A DNA stretch of 64,000 nt from Pseudomonas wenzhouensis (GTDB lineage: Bacteria; Pseudomonadota; Gammaproteobacteria; Pseudomonadales; Pseudomonadaceae), in assembly GCF_021029445.1 (NCBI RefSeq), contig NZ_CP072610.1:2542001-2606000 (forward strand), read 5' to 3'. A model generated the notes under the pieces. The model made no database searches. It was not told where the DNA came from and saw only the letters and a program-made list of their open reading frames with translations. The position numbers and the translations under genes were made by a program. Each line of letters begins with the position of its first letter. The stretch's first letter is position 1. Positions 8,497 through 19,199 of this stretch are shown here, piece after piece.

Positions 8497-9810
8497 TTAA
8501 GCCGTGGCGTTCTGGCGCAGACCCAGAATGCGATCCAGCACCACCATTACTGCCAGCGTCACCGCCACCGGCAGCAGCCAGCCCAGGCTCTGACCGGCCA
8601 GCGGCAACTGCCCGAACCAGGCCGGCACCTTGTCGGCCCAGGGCGTCGCAGCAATACCATCGGCCACGCCGAAGACTAGGGTAACGGCCATCACCGGCAC
8701 GAACACCAGCGACTGGGACACCCACAGACGACTGGCCAGGCTCAGGGCGACCAGCACGATGGCCAGCGGATACAGGCCGACCAGCACCGGAATGGAGAAG
8801 CTGATCAGCTGAGTCAGGCCCTGATTGGCCACCACCAGGCTGAACAGCCCGAAGGCAATCACCACGCTGCGATAGGACACCGGCAGCAGCTTGCTGAAGA
8901 ACTCGCCACAGGCAGTCAGCAGGCCAACCGCCGTAGTCAGGCAGGCCAGCGTAATGACCACCGCCAGCAGCAGACTGCCTGGGGTGCCGAAGGTGTGCTG
9001 GACATAGGTAGTCAGAATCTGCACGCCATTTTGCGCATCGCCCGCGATACCCTGGCTGGTTGCGCCGAGGTAGAACAATGCCAGATACACCAACGACAAG
9101 CCGATGGCCGCAATGATGCCGGCGATGACCGAGTAACGGGTCACCAGCCCCGCATCACTGACGCCGCGGTCGCGAATCGCACTGGCGATAACGATGCCGA
9201 ACACCAGCGCACCCAGGGTATCCATGGTCAGATAGCCCTGCAGGAACCCCTGCAACAGCGGCGTCTCGCGATAACTGTCAGCGACCACGCCAATCTCGCC
9301 AGCCGGGGCGAACAGGGCTGCACCACCGAGCACCAGAAGCGCTGCCAGCAAAACCGGAGTGATGAACTTGCCGATGCGGTCGACCAGTTGCCCCGGATTG
9401 AGGGAAAGAAACAGTACGGCGGCGAAATACACCAGGGTGTAGATCAGCAGCGGCGTGCCTTCGTTACCGGTGAACGGCGCGATGCCCATTTCGAACGACA
9501 CCACTGCCGTACGGGGCGTGGCAAACAACGGGCCGATGGCCAGGTACACCGCGACAGCCAAAGTGGCGCCTGCCACTTTGCCCAACGGCGCGGTGAGCAC
9601 ATCCATACCGCCGCCGACACGGGCCAGCGCCACTACCGTCAACAATGGCAGGCCAACACCGGTCAGCAGAAAGCCGATCGCGGCAGGAAGCAGATTCTCC
9701 CCTGCAGCCAGGCCGGCACTGGGCGGGAAGATGATGTTGCCTGCGCCGAGAAACAACGCAAAGGTCATGAAGCCGAGGGCCAGGAGGTCCGAGCCTTTCA
9801 AACGAGTCAT
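8497..9810 (-). CDS. braB: Branched-chain amino acid transporter BraB (LIVCS family)
   Basis: A 437-residue inner-membrane carrier of the BrnQ/BraB/BraZ family, which couples leucine, isoleucine and valine uptake to Na+ or H+. About twelve hydrophobic segments are visible. The N-terminal family signature is present: LALGFMTFALFLGAGNIIFPP (about residues 9-29; a near-universal LIVCS motif). I start at ATG 9810 because the family signature begins there; the frame is open to 9939 but the extra residues are not membrane-like. No good ribosome site was found. In P. aeruginosa the ortholog also sits just upstream of the suc genes. Confidence 0.95.
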   Translation of the reverse strand: MTRLKGSDLLALGFMTFALFLGAGNIIFPPSAGLAAGENLLPAAIGFLLTGVGLPLLTVVALARVGGGMDVLTAPLGKVAGATLAVAVYLAIGPLFATPRTAVVSFEMGIAPFTGNEGTPLLIYTLVYFAAVLFLSLNPGQLVDRIGKFITPVLLAALLVLGGAALFAPAGEIGVVADSYRETPLLQGFLQGYLTMDTLGALVFGIVIASAIRDRGVSDAGLVTRYSVIAGIIAAIGLSLVYLALFYLGATSQGIAGDAQNGVQILTTYVQHTFGTPGSLLLAVVITLACLTTAVGLLTACGEFFSKLLPVSYRSVVIAFGLFSLVVANQGLTQLISFSIPVLVGLYPLAIVLVALSLASRLWVSQSLVFVPVMAVTLVFGVADGIAATPWADKVPAWFGQLPLAGQSLGWLLPVAVTLAVMVVLDRILGLRQNATA

Positions 9811-10122
9811 AAGGGGAAATACCACAAGCAGGAAATCGAAGAATTGCGGGGGTTTCCTTGAGGGATCCGGGAAACGTCGCCCGAGCGTTTGGCTCGAACC
9901 ACTGCATGCATCGCCAGGCGCTTGTGACGCCACGGACACGGTAAGGGGCGGATACTAGCGAAAAGCGACCTGCAGCAGCACAGTTGCCGGACAAGCTGTC
10001 GGACTGACGTAACTGACTGTCGCATCAGCAAAAGTTATTCAGACTGGGAACACCACAGCGGCGCATTTCTGCCGCGTTGATACGCAGTGTCGTGGCCACC
10101 ATGCCCCCATCACTGCACATAC
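9811..10122. other. Intergenic region upstream of braB
   Basis: About 310 bases lie between the braB start and the sucD terminator. A TAGTAT hexamer on the minus strand (near 9955) could be a -10 element for braB, but I see no matching -35. No leucine-rich leader peptide, hairpin attenuator or gene was found. Confidence 0.5.
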
Positions 10123-10150
10123 AAAAAGACCACCCGAAGGTGGTCTCTTT
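10123..10150 (-). terminator. Intrinsic terminator of the suc operon
   Basis: On the minus strand a perfect 8-bp stem with a TTCG tetraloop (10139-10146 with 10127-10134) is followed by a run of T. It lies 20 bases after the sucD stop and ends the sdh-suc transcript. Confidence 0.92.
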
Positions 10151-10169
10151 GCGATCAGTCAGCGAAGGT

Positions 10170-11057
10170 TTAGGCCTTCTTGACTTCCCAACCGGTCAGC
10201 TCGGCCAGGGCCTTGCCGATGTCAGCCAGGGAACGCACGGTTTTCACGCCAGCGTCCTGCAGTGCAGCGAATTTCTCGTCTGCAGTGCCCTTGCCGCCGG
10301 AAATGATGGCGCCAGCATGGCCCATGCGCTTGCCGGGCGGAGCAGTCACACCAGCGATGTAGGACACTACAGGCTTGGTGACGTTGGCCTTGATGTAGGC
10401 AGCCGCTTCTTCTTCAGCAGAACCGCCGATCTCACCGATCATGACGATCGCTTCGGTCTTCGGGTCTTCCTGGAACAGCTTCAGGATATCGATGAAGTTG
10501 GAGCCCGGGATGGGGTCACCACCGATGCCCACGCAGGTGGACTGGCCGAAACCGGCGTCAGTGGTCTGCTTGACGGCTTCATAGGTCAGGGTGCCCGAAC
10601 GGGACACGATGCCGACTTTGCCTGGCAGGTGGATGTGACCCGGCATGATGCCGATCTTGCACTCGCCGGGAGTGATCACGCCCGGGCAGTTCGGGCCGAT
10701 CAGGCGAACGCCCAGCTCGTCGCAGATGACTTTGGCATCCAGCATGTCCAGGGTAGGAATGCCTTCGGTGATGCAGACGATCAGCTTGATGCCGCTGAAT
10801 GCCGCTTCCAGGATCGAGTCTTTGCAGAACGGAGCCGGAACGTAGATGACCGAAGCGTCAGCGCCAGTGGCTTCAACGGCTTCTTTCACGGTGTTGAACA
10901 CCGGCAGGCCCAGGTGAGTGGTGCCGCCCTTGCCCGGAGTCACGCCGCCAACCATCTTGGTGCCGTAGGCGATGGCTTGTTCGGAGTGGAAAGTACCCTG
11001 CGAGCCGGTGAAGCCCTGGCAGATGACTTTGGTGTCTTTATTGATCAGGACGCTCAT
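10170..11057 (-). CDS. sucD: Succinyl-CoA synthetase alpha subunit
   Basis: A 295-residue subunit of the ADP-forming succinyl-CoA ligase, which makes succinate and ATP from succinyl-CoA in the TCA cycle. The CoA-binding Rossmann region is at the N-terminus ([10 protein letters not shown], residues 16-24), and the phosphorylated active-site histidine is His247 in GKRMGHAGA. Its ATG shares one base with the sucC stop (TAATG), so translation is coupled and the subunits are probably made 1:1. Confidence 0.98.
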   Translation of the reverse strand: MSVLINKDTKVICQGFTGSQGTFHSEQAIAYGTKMVGGVTPGKGGTTHLGLPVFNTVKEAVEATGADASVIYVPAPFCKDSILEAAFSGIKLIVCITEGIPTLDMLDAKVICDELGVRLIGPNCPGVITPGECKIGIMPGHIHLPGKVGIVSRSGTLTYEAVKQTTDAGFGQSTCVGIGGDPIPGSNFIDILKLFQEDPKTEAIVMIGEIGGSAEEEAAAYIKANVTKPVVSYIAGVTAPPGKRMGHAGAIISGGKGTADEKFAALQDAGVKTVRSLADIGKALAELTGWEVKKA

Positions 11058-12223
11058 TACTTGCCCTCCGCAGCTTTGACGACTTGCTGAGCAGCGTCGG
11101 TCAGGCTGGTTGCCGCGATGATGTTCAGGCCGCTTTCAGCCAGGACCTTGGCGCCCAGCTCAGCGTTGTTACCTTCCAGGCGGACGACCACCGGGATCTT
11201 CACGCCGACTTCTTTTACTGCGCCGATGATGCCGTCTGCAATCAGGTCGCAACGAACGATGCCGCCGAAGATGTTCACCAGAACGGCAGCAACGTTGCTG
11301 TCGGACAGGATGATCTTGAAGGCTTCGGTCACGCGCTCTTTGGTTGCGCCGCCACCTACGTCGAGAAAGTTGGCTGGCTTGCCGCCGTGCAGTTTAACGA
11401 TGTCCATGGTACCCATTGCGAGGCCTGCACCGTTAACCATACAACCGATATTGCCATCTAGTGCAACGTAGTTCAGCTCGAAGCTGGCAGCGTGGGCTTC
11501 ACGAGGATCGTCCTGCGACGGGTCGTGGAAGGTCTTCAGCTTCGGCTGACGGTACATGGCGTTAGCGTCGATGTTGATCTTCGCGTCCAGGCAGTGCAGG
11601 TCACCGTCGGCCTTGATGACCAGCGGGTTGACTTCCAGCAGCGCCAGATCGTGATCTTTGAACAGCTTGGCCAGACCTACGAAGATCTTGGCGAACTGAG
11701 CGACCTGCTTGCCTTCCAGACCCAGCTGGAAAGCCAGCTCACGACCCTGGTAGGGCTGAGCGCCAACCAGCGGATCAACGGTGGCCTTGAGGATCTTCTC
11801 AGGGGTTTCGTGGGCCACTTTCTCGATGTCCACGCCACCTTCGGTGGAAGCCATGAACACGATACGACGGCTGGAGCGGTCCACTACAGCGCCCAGGTAC
11901 AGTTCCTTGGCGATGTCGGTGCAGGATTCGACCAGGATTTTGCTGACCGGCTGACCGTTGGCGTCAGTCTGGTAGGTCACCAGACGCTTGCCCAGCCAGT
12001 TGGCGGCGAAGGCCTTGGCGTCTTCTTTGCTCTTGACCAGCTTTACGCCACCGGCTTTACCGCGGCCACCGGCGTGGACCTGAGCCTTGACGACCCACTC
12101 ACTGCCGCCGATTTTTTCGCAGGCTTCTGCGGCTTCTTCGGGGGTGTCTACCGCGAAGCCCTTGGATACGGGCAGGCCGTATTCAGCGAACAGCTGCTTA
12201 CCCTGATACTCGTGAAGATTCAT
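11057..12223 (-). CDS. sucC: Succinyl-CoA synthetase beta subunit
   Basis: A 388-residue ATP-grasp subunit that binds the nucleotide and Mg2+ and pairs with SucD. The start [12 protein letters not shown] and the glycine-rich [15 protein letters not shown] segment (about residues 44-58) are diagnostic. [13 protein letters not shown] near residue 320 belongs to the C-terminal domain. The 385-base gap before it holds a leader and a repeat, so sucCD may be partly regulated apart from the upstream genes. Confidence 0.98.
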   Translation of the reverse strand: MNLHEYQGKQLFAEYGLPVSKGFAVDTPEEAAEACEKIGGSEWVVKAQVHAGGRGKAGGVKLVKSKEDAKAFAANWLGKRLVTYQTDANGQPVSKILVESCTDIAKELYLGAVVDRSSRRIVFMASTEGGVDIEKVAHETPEKILKATVDPLVGAQPYQGRELAFQLGLEGKQVAQFAKIFVGLAKLFKDHDLALLEVNPLVIKADGDLHCLDAKINIDANAMYRQPKLKTFHDPSQDDPREAHAASFELNYVALDGNIGCMVNGAGLAMGTMDIVKLHGGKPANFLDVGGGATKERVTEAFKIILSDSNVAAVLVNIFGGIVRCDLIADGIIGAVKEVGVKIPVVVRLEGNNAELGAKVLAESGLNIIAATSLTDAAQQVVKAAEGK

Positions 12224-12468
12224 GCTTGTCTACCGTCTTCGTTTAGGTATTGCGCATTCGGCGCTGTACTTGTGATACCGCGCCACCTGTGACTGCCGAA
12301 ACAGTCCGCCGGGCCTTCCGCCGCGAGTGAAACTCGACGCGGGCAACCCGCCGTGGTTCTGCTTGCAAACACCGCCGCAACGATGGGGCGATTACGCGAC
12401 GCCCCGCCTACCACGACGGCTTACAACAATTTGCGTGACCGGAATTGCCCGGCCACTTCTGACGCCTG
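12224..12468 (-). promoter_or_regulatory. sucC 5' leader, candidate sucC RNA motif
   Basis: This is the sequence directly upstream of sucC. A conserved structured RNA called the sucC RNA motif is described in Pseudomonas 5' to sucC, so position alone suggests it. Two hairpins are visible: one with a 6-bp GGGGCG/CGCCCC stem (12385-12405) and one with a 5-bp CGAGT/ACTCG stem (12324-12336) inside a longer GC-rich pairing region. I cannot align it to the family model. The ligand of that motif is not known to me. Confidence 0.5.
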
Positions 12469-12608
12469 GAGCCGGTTTACGATCTGGTGAGCCAGAGATA
12501 AACGCTGGCGAAATGGGCCAAGGAAGCGGAGTTTACATCTGTAAATGAGCATTCCGAGGCCGTTTTCAACGCCGTTTAGCCGACGCGCAGCAGATCGTAT
12601 ATCGGTTC
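12469..12608. repeat. MITE-like element between lpdG and sucC
   Basis: The 140-base segment is bounded by 21-base imperfect inverted repeats (12469-12489 and 12588-12608) that match at 17 of 21 positions. Both contain the core TACGATCTG. Inside is a second small palindrome, TTTACA-TC-TGTAAA, near 12531-12544. The right end abuts the lpdG stop codon exactly. It carries no open frame. The structure fits a non-autonomous mobile repeat that is now part of the spacer; I believe similar sequence occurs in other Pseudomonas genomes, but that is from memory. Confidence 0.6.
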
Positions 12609-14111
<1,503 letters not shown>

Positions 14112-15335
14112 TTAGATTTCCAGCAGCAGACGCGCCGGGTCTTCAAGCAAGTTCTTGATGGTCACCAGGAAGGTCACGGCTTCCTTACCATCGATCAGGC
14201 GGTGGTCGTAAGACAGCGCCAGGTACATCATCGGACGGATCACCACCTGGCCGTTGATGGCCATCGGACGCTGGATGATGTTGTGCATCCCCAGAATCGC
14301 AGCCTGCGGCGGGTTGACGATCGGGGTCGACATCATCGAACCGAAGGTACCACCGTTGGTGATGGTGAAGGTGCCGCCGGTCATTTCTTCGATGGACAGC
14401 TTGCCGTCACGAGCCTTCTTGCCGAAGGTGGCGATGCCATTCTCGATTTCAGCCAGGCTCATCAGTTCGGCGTTACGCAGCACCGGAACCACCAGGCCAC
14501 GGTCGCTGGACACGGCAACACCGACGTCGGCATAGCCGTGGTAAACGATGTCGTTGCCGTCGATCGAGGCGTTGACTGCCGGGAAGCGTTTCAGGGCTTC
14601 GGTAGCAGCCTTGACGAAGAACGACATGAAGCCCAGGCGCACGCCGTTGTGGGACTTCTCGAACAGATCCTTGTACTTCGAACGCAGGGCCATGACTTCG
14701 GTCATGTCGACTTCGTTGAAGGTGGTCAGCATGGCCATGGAGGACTGAGCCTCGACCAGACGCTCGGCGATCTTGGCGCGCAGACGGGTCATCGGCACAC
14801 GCTTCTCGGTGCGGTCGCCAGTGGCAACAACCGGCGCAGCGGCGGCAGCGGCCGGCTTGGCAGCAGCGGCCGGCGCGTTTTTCTTGGCGTCGACGGCAGC
14901 GACCACGTCTTCCTTGGTCACACGGCCACCTTTGCCGGTGCCGGCGATGCTGTTCGGGTCGATACCGTTTTCTTCGGCCAGCTTGCGCGCGGCCGGCGAG
15001 AGGATGGCGTCGTCACCAGCAGCAGCGGCCGGGGCAGCAGCCTGGGCCGGAGCAGCGGCAGTGGCCGGAGCGGCAGCCGGAGCAGCGGCGGCAGCGCCAC
15101 CTTCGGTCAGCTTGCCGAGCAGCTCGTTGGAGAGAACGGTGTCGCCTTCGTTCTTGATGATTTCAGCCAGGACACCATCGGCCTCGGCCAGTACTTCGAT
15201 CACCACCTTGTCGGTTTCGATGTCGACGATCAGCTCATCACGCTTGACCGCTTCGCCCGGCTTCTTGTGCCAGGTGGCCACGGTGCCGTCGGCAACCGAT
15301 TCCGGGAAGGTTGGGGCTTTGATCTCGATAGCCAT
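14112..15335 (-). CDS. sucB: Dihydrolipoyllysine succinyltransferase, E2 of 2-oxoglutarate dehydrogenase
   Basis: A 407-residue E2 core enzyme. The lipoyl domain carries Lys43 in [10 protein letters not shown], followed by an Ala/Pro-rich flexible linker (about residues 80-105). Next come a peripheral-subunit-binding domain ([12 protein letters not shown] to GRVTKEDV, about 108-145), a second Ala-rich linker and the acyltransferase domain. The catalytic motif is His378 and Asp382 in SYDHRLIDG. It forms the 24-mer core to which SucA and LpdG bind. Confidence 0.98.
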   Translation of the reverse strand: MAIEIKAPTFPESVADGTVATWHKKPGEAVKRDELIVDIETDKVVIEVLAEADGVLAEIIKNEGDTVLSNELLGKLTEGGAAAAAPAAAPATAAAPAQAAAPAAAAGDDAILSPAARKLAEENGIDPNSIAGTGKGGRVTKEDVVAAVDAKKNAPAAAAKPAAAAAAPVVATGDRTEKRVPMTRLRAKIAERLVEAQSSMAMLTTFNEVDMTEVMALRSKYKDLFEKSHNGVRLGFMSFFVKAATEALKRFPAVNASIDGNDIVYHGYADVGVAVSSDRGLVVPVLRNAELMSLAEIENGIATFGKKARDGKLSIEEMTGGTFTITNGGTFGSMMSTPIVNPPQAAILGMHNIIQRPMAINGQVVIRPMMYLALSYDHRLIDGKEAVTFLVTIKNLLEDPARLLLEI

Positions 15336-15362
15336 TGTATGCGTTTCCTTAAATTCGGTTTA

Positions 15363-15390
15363 CCGGCAGGCAGCACTCGCCACCTGCCGG
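15363..15390 (-). promoter_or_regulatory. Intercistronic hairpin between sucA and sucB
   Basis: A perfect 8-bp inverted repeat, CCGGCAGG/CCTGCCGG (15363-15370 with 15383-15390), fills the short sucA-sucB gap. No T-run follows, so mRNA stabilisation or processing is more likely than termination. Confidence 0.6.
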
Positions 15391-15399
15391 ATGAAGGCG

Positions 15400-18231
15400 T
15401 TAAACAGTAAAGGCGTCCTGCAGCAGTTTTTCCTGCTGCTCGGCGTGCATCGACGCATAACCGCAAGCGGGTGCTGCCGACGCATCACGACCGGCGTACT
15501 CCAGGAACAGCGCCTTCTTGTGCGCAGTAGCGACACGACGCATGTGGTGCTGGCTGCAATACCAGGCGCCCTGGTTCATCGGCTCTTCCTGACACCAGAC
15601 GATGTGCTTGAGGTTCTTGTACGGCGCCAGCGCTTCGGCTAGGTCGTCTTCCGGGAACGGATAGAGCTGCTCGATACGCACGATGGCGGTATCGTCGCGA
15701 CCCTCGGCACGACGCTTCTCCAGCAGGTCGTAGTAGACCTTGCCGCTGCACAGGATCAGACGCTCGACCTTTTTCGGATCCAAGGCATCGATCTCGCCGA
15801 TCACGGTCTGGAAGGAGCCTTCGGCCAGATCTTCCAGGGTCGAGATGGCCAGCTTGTGACGCAGCAGCGACTTCGGCGTCAGCACCACCAGCGGCTTGCG
15901 CAGCGGGCGGATCACCTGGCGACGCAGCATGTGGTAGACCTGCGCCGGGGTGGTCGGCACGCAGACCTGCATGTTGTGCTCGGCGCACAGTTGCAGATAA
16001 CGCTCCAGACGCGCCGAGCTGTGCTCAGGCCCCTGCCCTTCATAACCATGCGGCAGCAGAACGGTCAGACCGCAGAGACGGCCCCACTTGGTCTCGCCGC
16101 TGGAGATGAACTGGTCGAATACCACCTGAGCGCCGTTGGCGAAGTCGCCGAACTGGGCTTCCCAGATCACCAGCGCGTTCGGCGTGGTGGTGGCATAGCC
16201 ATATTCGAACGCTAGCACCGCTTCCTCGGAGAGGTAGGAGTCGTACAGCTCGAACTTCGGCTGACCGTCGTACAGGTTCTTCAACGGTACGTAGGTCGAG
16301 GCGTCCTTCTGGTTGTGCAGCACCGCATGACGGTGCGAGAAGGTGCCACGGCCGATGTCCTGGCCGGTCATGCGGATCGGGTGACCTTCGACCAGCAGCG
16401 TGGCGTAAGCCATAGTCTCGGCGAAGCCCCAGTTGATCGGCAAGCCGCCTGCGCCCATCTTCTGACGGTCTTCGAGGATCTTCGCCACCTGACGCTGAAC
16501 CAGGAACCCTTCCGGAATTTCCAGCAGCTTGGCGGACAGATCCTGCAGGGTCTTCAGATCGAAGCGGGTGTCGTGGCGCGCAGTCCAGGCATGGCCTAGG
16601 TACGGACGCCAGTCGACGAACAGCTCCTTGTTCGGCTCCTTGACCAGGCTCTTGACCACGTGCTGGCCGTTATCCAGCGCGGTGCGGTAGTCGTCGATCT
16701 TGGCCTGCACAGCGTCGCTGCTCAGCGCGCCGGAGGCGATCAGCGCATCGGCATACAGCTCACGGGTGGTGCGCTGCTTGGCGATCTGCTGGTACATCAG
16801 CGGCTGGGTGCCATTCGGCTCGTCGGCCTCGTTGTGACCACGACGGCGATAGCAGACCAGGTCGATGACCACATCGCGCTTGTACTGCATGCGGTAGTCG
16901 ACGGCCAGCTGGGTGACGAACAGCACGGCTTCCGGATCATCACCATTGACGTGGAAGATCGGCGCCTGAATCATCTTGGCGACATCAGTGGCGTACTCGG
17001 TGGAACGCGCATCTTCCGGACGGCTGGTGGTGAAGCCCACCTGGTTGTTGATCACGATGTGGATGGTGCCACCCGTCTTGTAACCACGGGTCTGCGACAT
17101 CTGGAAGGTTTCCATGACCACGCCCTGACCGGCGAACGCCGCATCACCGTGGATGGAAATCGGCAGCACCTTGTCGCCAGTGGCGTCGTTGCGACGATCC
17201 TGACGGGCACGCACCGAACCCTCGACCACCGGAGAAACGATCTCCAGGTGCGAAGGGTTGAACGCCAGCGCCAGGTGCACTTCACCGCCCTGGGTCATGA
17301 CGTTGGACGAAAAGCCCTGGTGGTACTTCACGTCACCAGAGGACAGGCCTTCGGTCTTCTTGCCTTCGAACTCGTCGAACAGGTCACGCGGGTTCTTGCC
17401 GAAGGTGTTGACCAGCACGTTGAGACGGCCACGGTGGGCCATGCCGATGACGATTTCCTTGGTGCCGTAGGAGCCCGAACGCTGGATGATCTCGTCCAGC
17501 AGCGGGATCAGGCTTTCGCCGCCCTCCAGACCGAAACGCTTGGTACCCGGGTACTTGGTGCCCAGGTACTTTTCCAGACCTTCGGCAGCGGTCACGCGCT
17601 CGAGCACGTGCGCCTGCACCTCAGCGGAAAACTGCGGACGACCGCGCACGCTTTCCAGGCGCTGGGCGAACCAGTTGCGCTGGCCGGAATCGACGATGTG
17701 AGTGAACTCGGCACCGATGGTGCGACAATATGTCTGCTGCAGCGCATCGCGGATTTCGCGTAGCGTTGCCTCTTCCTTGCCGATATACAACTCGCCCGTA
17801 CGGAAGGTGGTATCCAGATCCGCATCGGTCAGGCCGTAGTGGTTGATCGACAGGTCAGACGGCGCAGTGCGCACCCACAGACCCAGAGGGTCGAGTTGGG
17901 CGGCCTGATGGCCACGCATGCGGTAGGCCTGGATCAGGCGCAGTACTTCCACCTGCTTCTTTTCGTGCTCGCTGCTGACGGCCCCGGCGGAAACCGGCTG
18001 GGCGCGACGCGAATTTTTGGCGAGCAGGACGAAATGATCGCGAATGGTCGAATGCGATACGTCCGTTGCAGCGCTGCCGTCAGTCGGCAACTTCTGGAAG
18101 TAAGTGCGCCACTCTTCTGGCACAGCGTTGGGATCGTGCAGGTAGAGCTCGTAGAGCTCTTCCACGTAGGCAGCGTTGCCACCGGATAGGTGGGCACTGT
18201 CCCACATGCGCTGCATCACGCTTTCTTGCAT
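15400..18231 (-). CDS. sucA: 2-oxoglutarate dehydrogenase E1 component
   Basis: A 943-residue thiamine-diphosphate enzyme that decarboxylates 2-oxoglutarate and succinylates the E2 lipoyl group. The N-terminal E2-docking helix includes GGNAAYVEELYELY (residues 18-31). The ThDP core has HRGRLNVL, IHGDAAFAGQGVV and VINNQVGFTTS. The C-terminal half has the transketolase-like pyrimidine domain (FSHRHAVLH, EAQFGDFANGAQ). Length is typical. The start at 18231 has CGAGGGTGACC just upstream as a ribosome site. It is the third cistron group of a long TCA operon led by sdhC. Confidence 0.98.
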   Translation of the reverse strand: MQESVMQRMWDSAHLSGGNAAYVEELYELYLHDPNAVPEEWRTYFQKLPTDGSAATDVSHSTIRDHFVLLAKNSRRAQPVSAGAVSSEHEKKQVEVLRLIQAYRMRGHQAAQLDPLGLWVRTAPSDLSINHYGLTDADLDTTFRTGELYIGKEEATLREIRDALQQTYCRTIGAEFTHIVDSGQRNWFAQRLESVRGRPQFSAEVQAHVLERVTAAEGLEKYLGTKYPGTKRFGLEGGESLIPLLDEIIQRSGSYGTKEIVIGMAHRGRLNVLVNTFGKNPRDLFDEFEGKKTEGLSSGDVKYHQGFSSNVMTQGGEVHLALAFNPSHLEIVSPVVEGSVRARQDRRNDATGDKVLPISIHGDAAFAGQGVVMETFQMSQTRGYKTGGTIHIVINNQVGFTTSRPEDARSTEYATDVAKMIQAPIFHVNGDDPEAVLFVTQLAVDYRMQYKRDVVIDLVCYRRRGHNEADEPNGTQPLMYQQIAKQRTTRELYADALIASGALSSDAVQAKIDDYRTALDNGQHVVKSLVKEPNKELFVDWRPYLGHAWTARHDTRFDLKTLQDLSAKLLEIPEGFLVQRQVAKILEDRQKMGAGGLPINWGFAETMAYATLLVEGHPIRMTGQDIGRGTFSHRHAVLHNQKDASTYVPLKNLYDGQPKFELYDSYLSEEAVLAFEYGYATTTPNALVIWEAQFGDFANGAQVVFDQFISSGETKWGRLCGLTVLLPHGYEGQGPEHSSARLERYLQLCAEHNMQVCVPTTPAQVYHMLRRQVIRPLRKPLVVLTPKSLLRHKLAISTLEDLAEGSFQTVIGEIDALDPKKVERLILCSGKVYYDLLEKRRAEGRDDTAIVRIEQLYPFPEDDLAEALAPYKNLKHIVWCQEEPMNQGAWYCSQHHMRRVATAHKKALFLEYAGRDASAAPACGYASMHAEQQEKLLQDAFTV

Positions 18232-18480
18232 GCTTGGTCACCCTCGGTAAGGGGACACCACCGGCGTGAATACCGCATGGCGCCAATCGAAGTCACGCTG
18301 TTGCGACTCGGATGAAGCCAATTGGGTTCCCGCAGATAGTCCGGGTACCAGCCCGGATGCCCCTGCTGGTCGTCATATTTTTCGAGTATGAGCTGCGGCT
18401 TTGTGAGCTGCGGCTCCGGCTTTTGCTGCAATACCGGCCGAAGCCGGTATGCAGGTGTTACAGGTACAGCAACTTGCGAA
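18232..18480 (-). promoter_or_regulatory. sdhB-sucA spacer, candidate sucA-II RNA leader
   Basis: The 249-base spacer is unusually structured. A perfect 8-bp stem with a four-base loop (18431-18438 with 18443-18450) lies just after sdhB. Next are two direct copies of TGAGCTGCGGCT (18389-18400, 18404-18415; period 15), then a perfect 6-bp stem, TCCGGG/CCCGGA, at 18340-18357. A conserved element named the sucA-II RNA motif is described in Pseudomonas upstream of sucA; this is the expected place. I could not fold or align it, and no clear promoter was seen. Confidence 0.5.
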
Positions 18481-19188
18481 TCAGGTACCGCTTTGCAGCA
18501 GCATGTTACGCACGTGGCCGATGGCCTTGGTCGGGTTCAGACCCTTGGGGCACACGTTCACGCAGTTCATGATGCCACGGCAGCGGAACACGCTGAACGG
18601 ATCGTCCAGCGAAGCCAGACGCTCGGCGGTCTTGGTGTCACGGCTGTCGGCCAGGAAACGATAGGCCTGCAGCAGCGCAGCGGGACCGAGGAACTTGTCC
18701 GGGTTCCACCAGAACGACGGGCAGCTGGTCGAGCAGCACGCACACAGAATGCACTCGTACAGGCCATCGAGCTTCTCGCGCTCTTCCGGCGACTGCAGAC
18801 GTTCGATGGCCGGAGCCGGCGTATCGTTCTGCAGGAACGGCTGCACCTTCTCGTATTGCTTGTAGAAGATGCTCATATCGACGGCCAGGTCACGAATGAC
18901 CGGCAGACCGGGCAGCGGACGAATCACCAGCTTGCCGCCTTTCAGCCCCGCTGCGGACAGCGGAGTGATGCAGGCCAGACCGTTCTTGCCGTTGATGTTC
19001 ATGCCGTCGGAGCCGCAAACACCTTCGCGGCAGGAGCGACGATAGGAGAAGCCTTCGTCCTGTTCCTTGATCAGTGCCAGCACGTCGAGGACCATGATGT
19101 CCTTGCCGCCGGTATCGATCTGGAAATCCTGCATGAACGGAGCAGCGTCTTTCTCCGGGTTGTAGCGATACACACTGACTTGCAACAT
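18481..19188 (-). CDS. sdhB: Succinate dehydrogenase iron-sulfur subunit
   Basis: A 235-residue electron-transfer subunit of complex II. The N-terminal ferredoxin fold holds the [2Fe-2S] motif CREGVCGSDG plus a later Cys in NGLAC. The C-terminal domain holds CILCACCSTSCPS and CRGIMNCVNVCPKG for the [4Fe-4S] and [3Fe-4S] clusters. I start at ATG 19188, with AAGGG eight bases upstream, rather than at the in-frame GTG at 19197, which lacks a ribosome site. The 235-residue length agrees with Pseudomonas homologs. Confidence 0.97.
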   Translation of the reverse strand: MLQVSVYRYNPEKDAAPFMQDFQIDTGGKDIMVLDVLALIKEQDEGFSYRRSCREGVCGSDGMNINGKNGLACITPLSAAGLKGGKLVIRPLPGLPVIRDLAVDMSIFYKQYEKVQPFLQNDTPAPAIERLQSPEEREKLDGLYECILCACCSTSCPSFWWNPDKFLGPAALLQAYRFLADSRDTKTAERLASLDDPFSVFRCRGIMNCVNVCPKGLNPTKAIGHVRNMLLQSGT

Positions 19189-19199
19189 ATCAGTCACCC

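Noticed and set aside
9811..9939. N-terminal extension of braB or a leader peptide
   Set aside because: The extension is not membrane-like and is Arg/Pro-rich; it has no run of Leu, Ile or Val codons expected of an attenuator.
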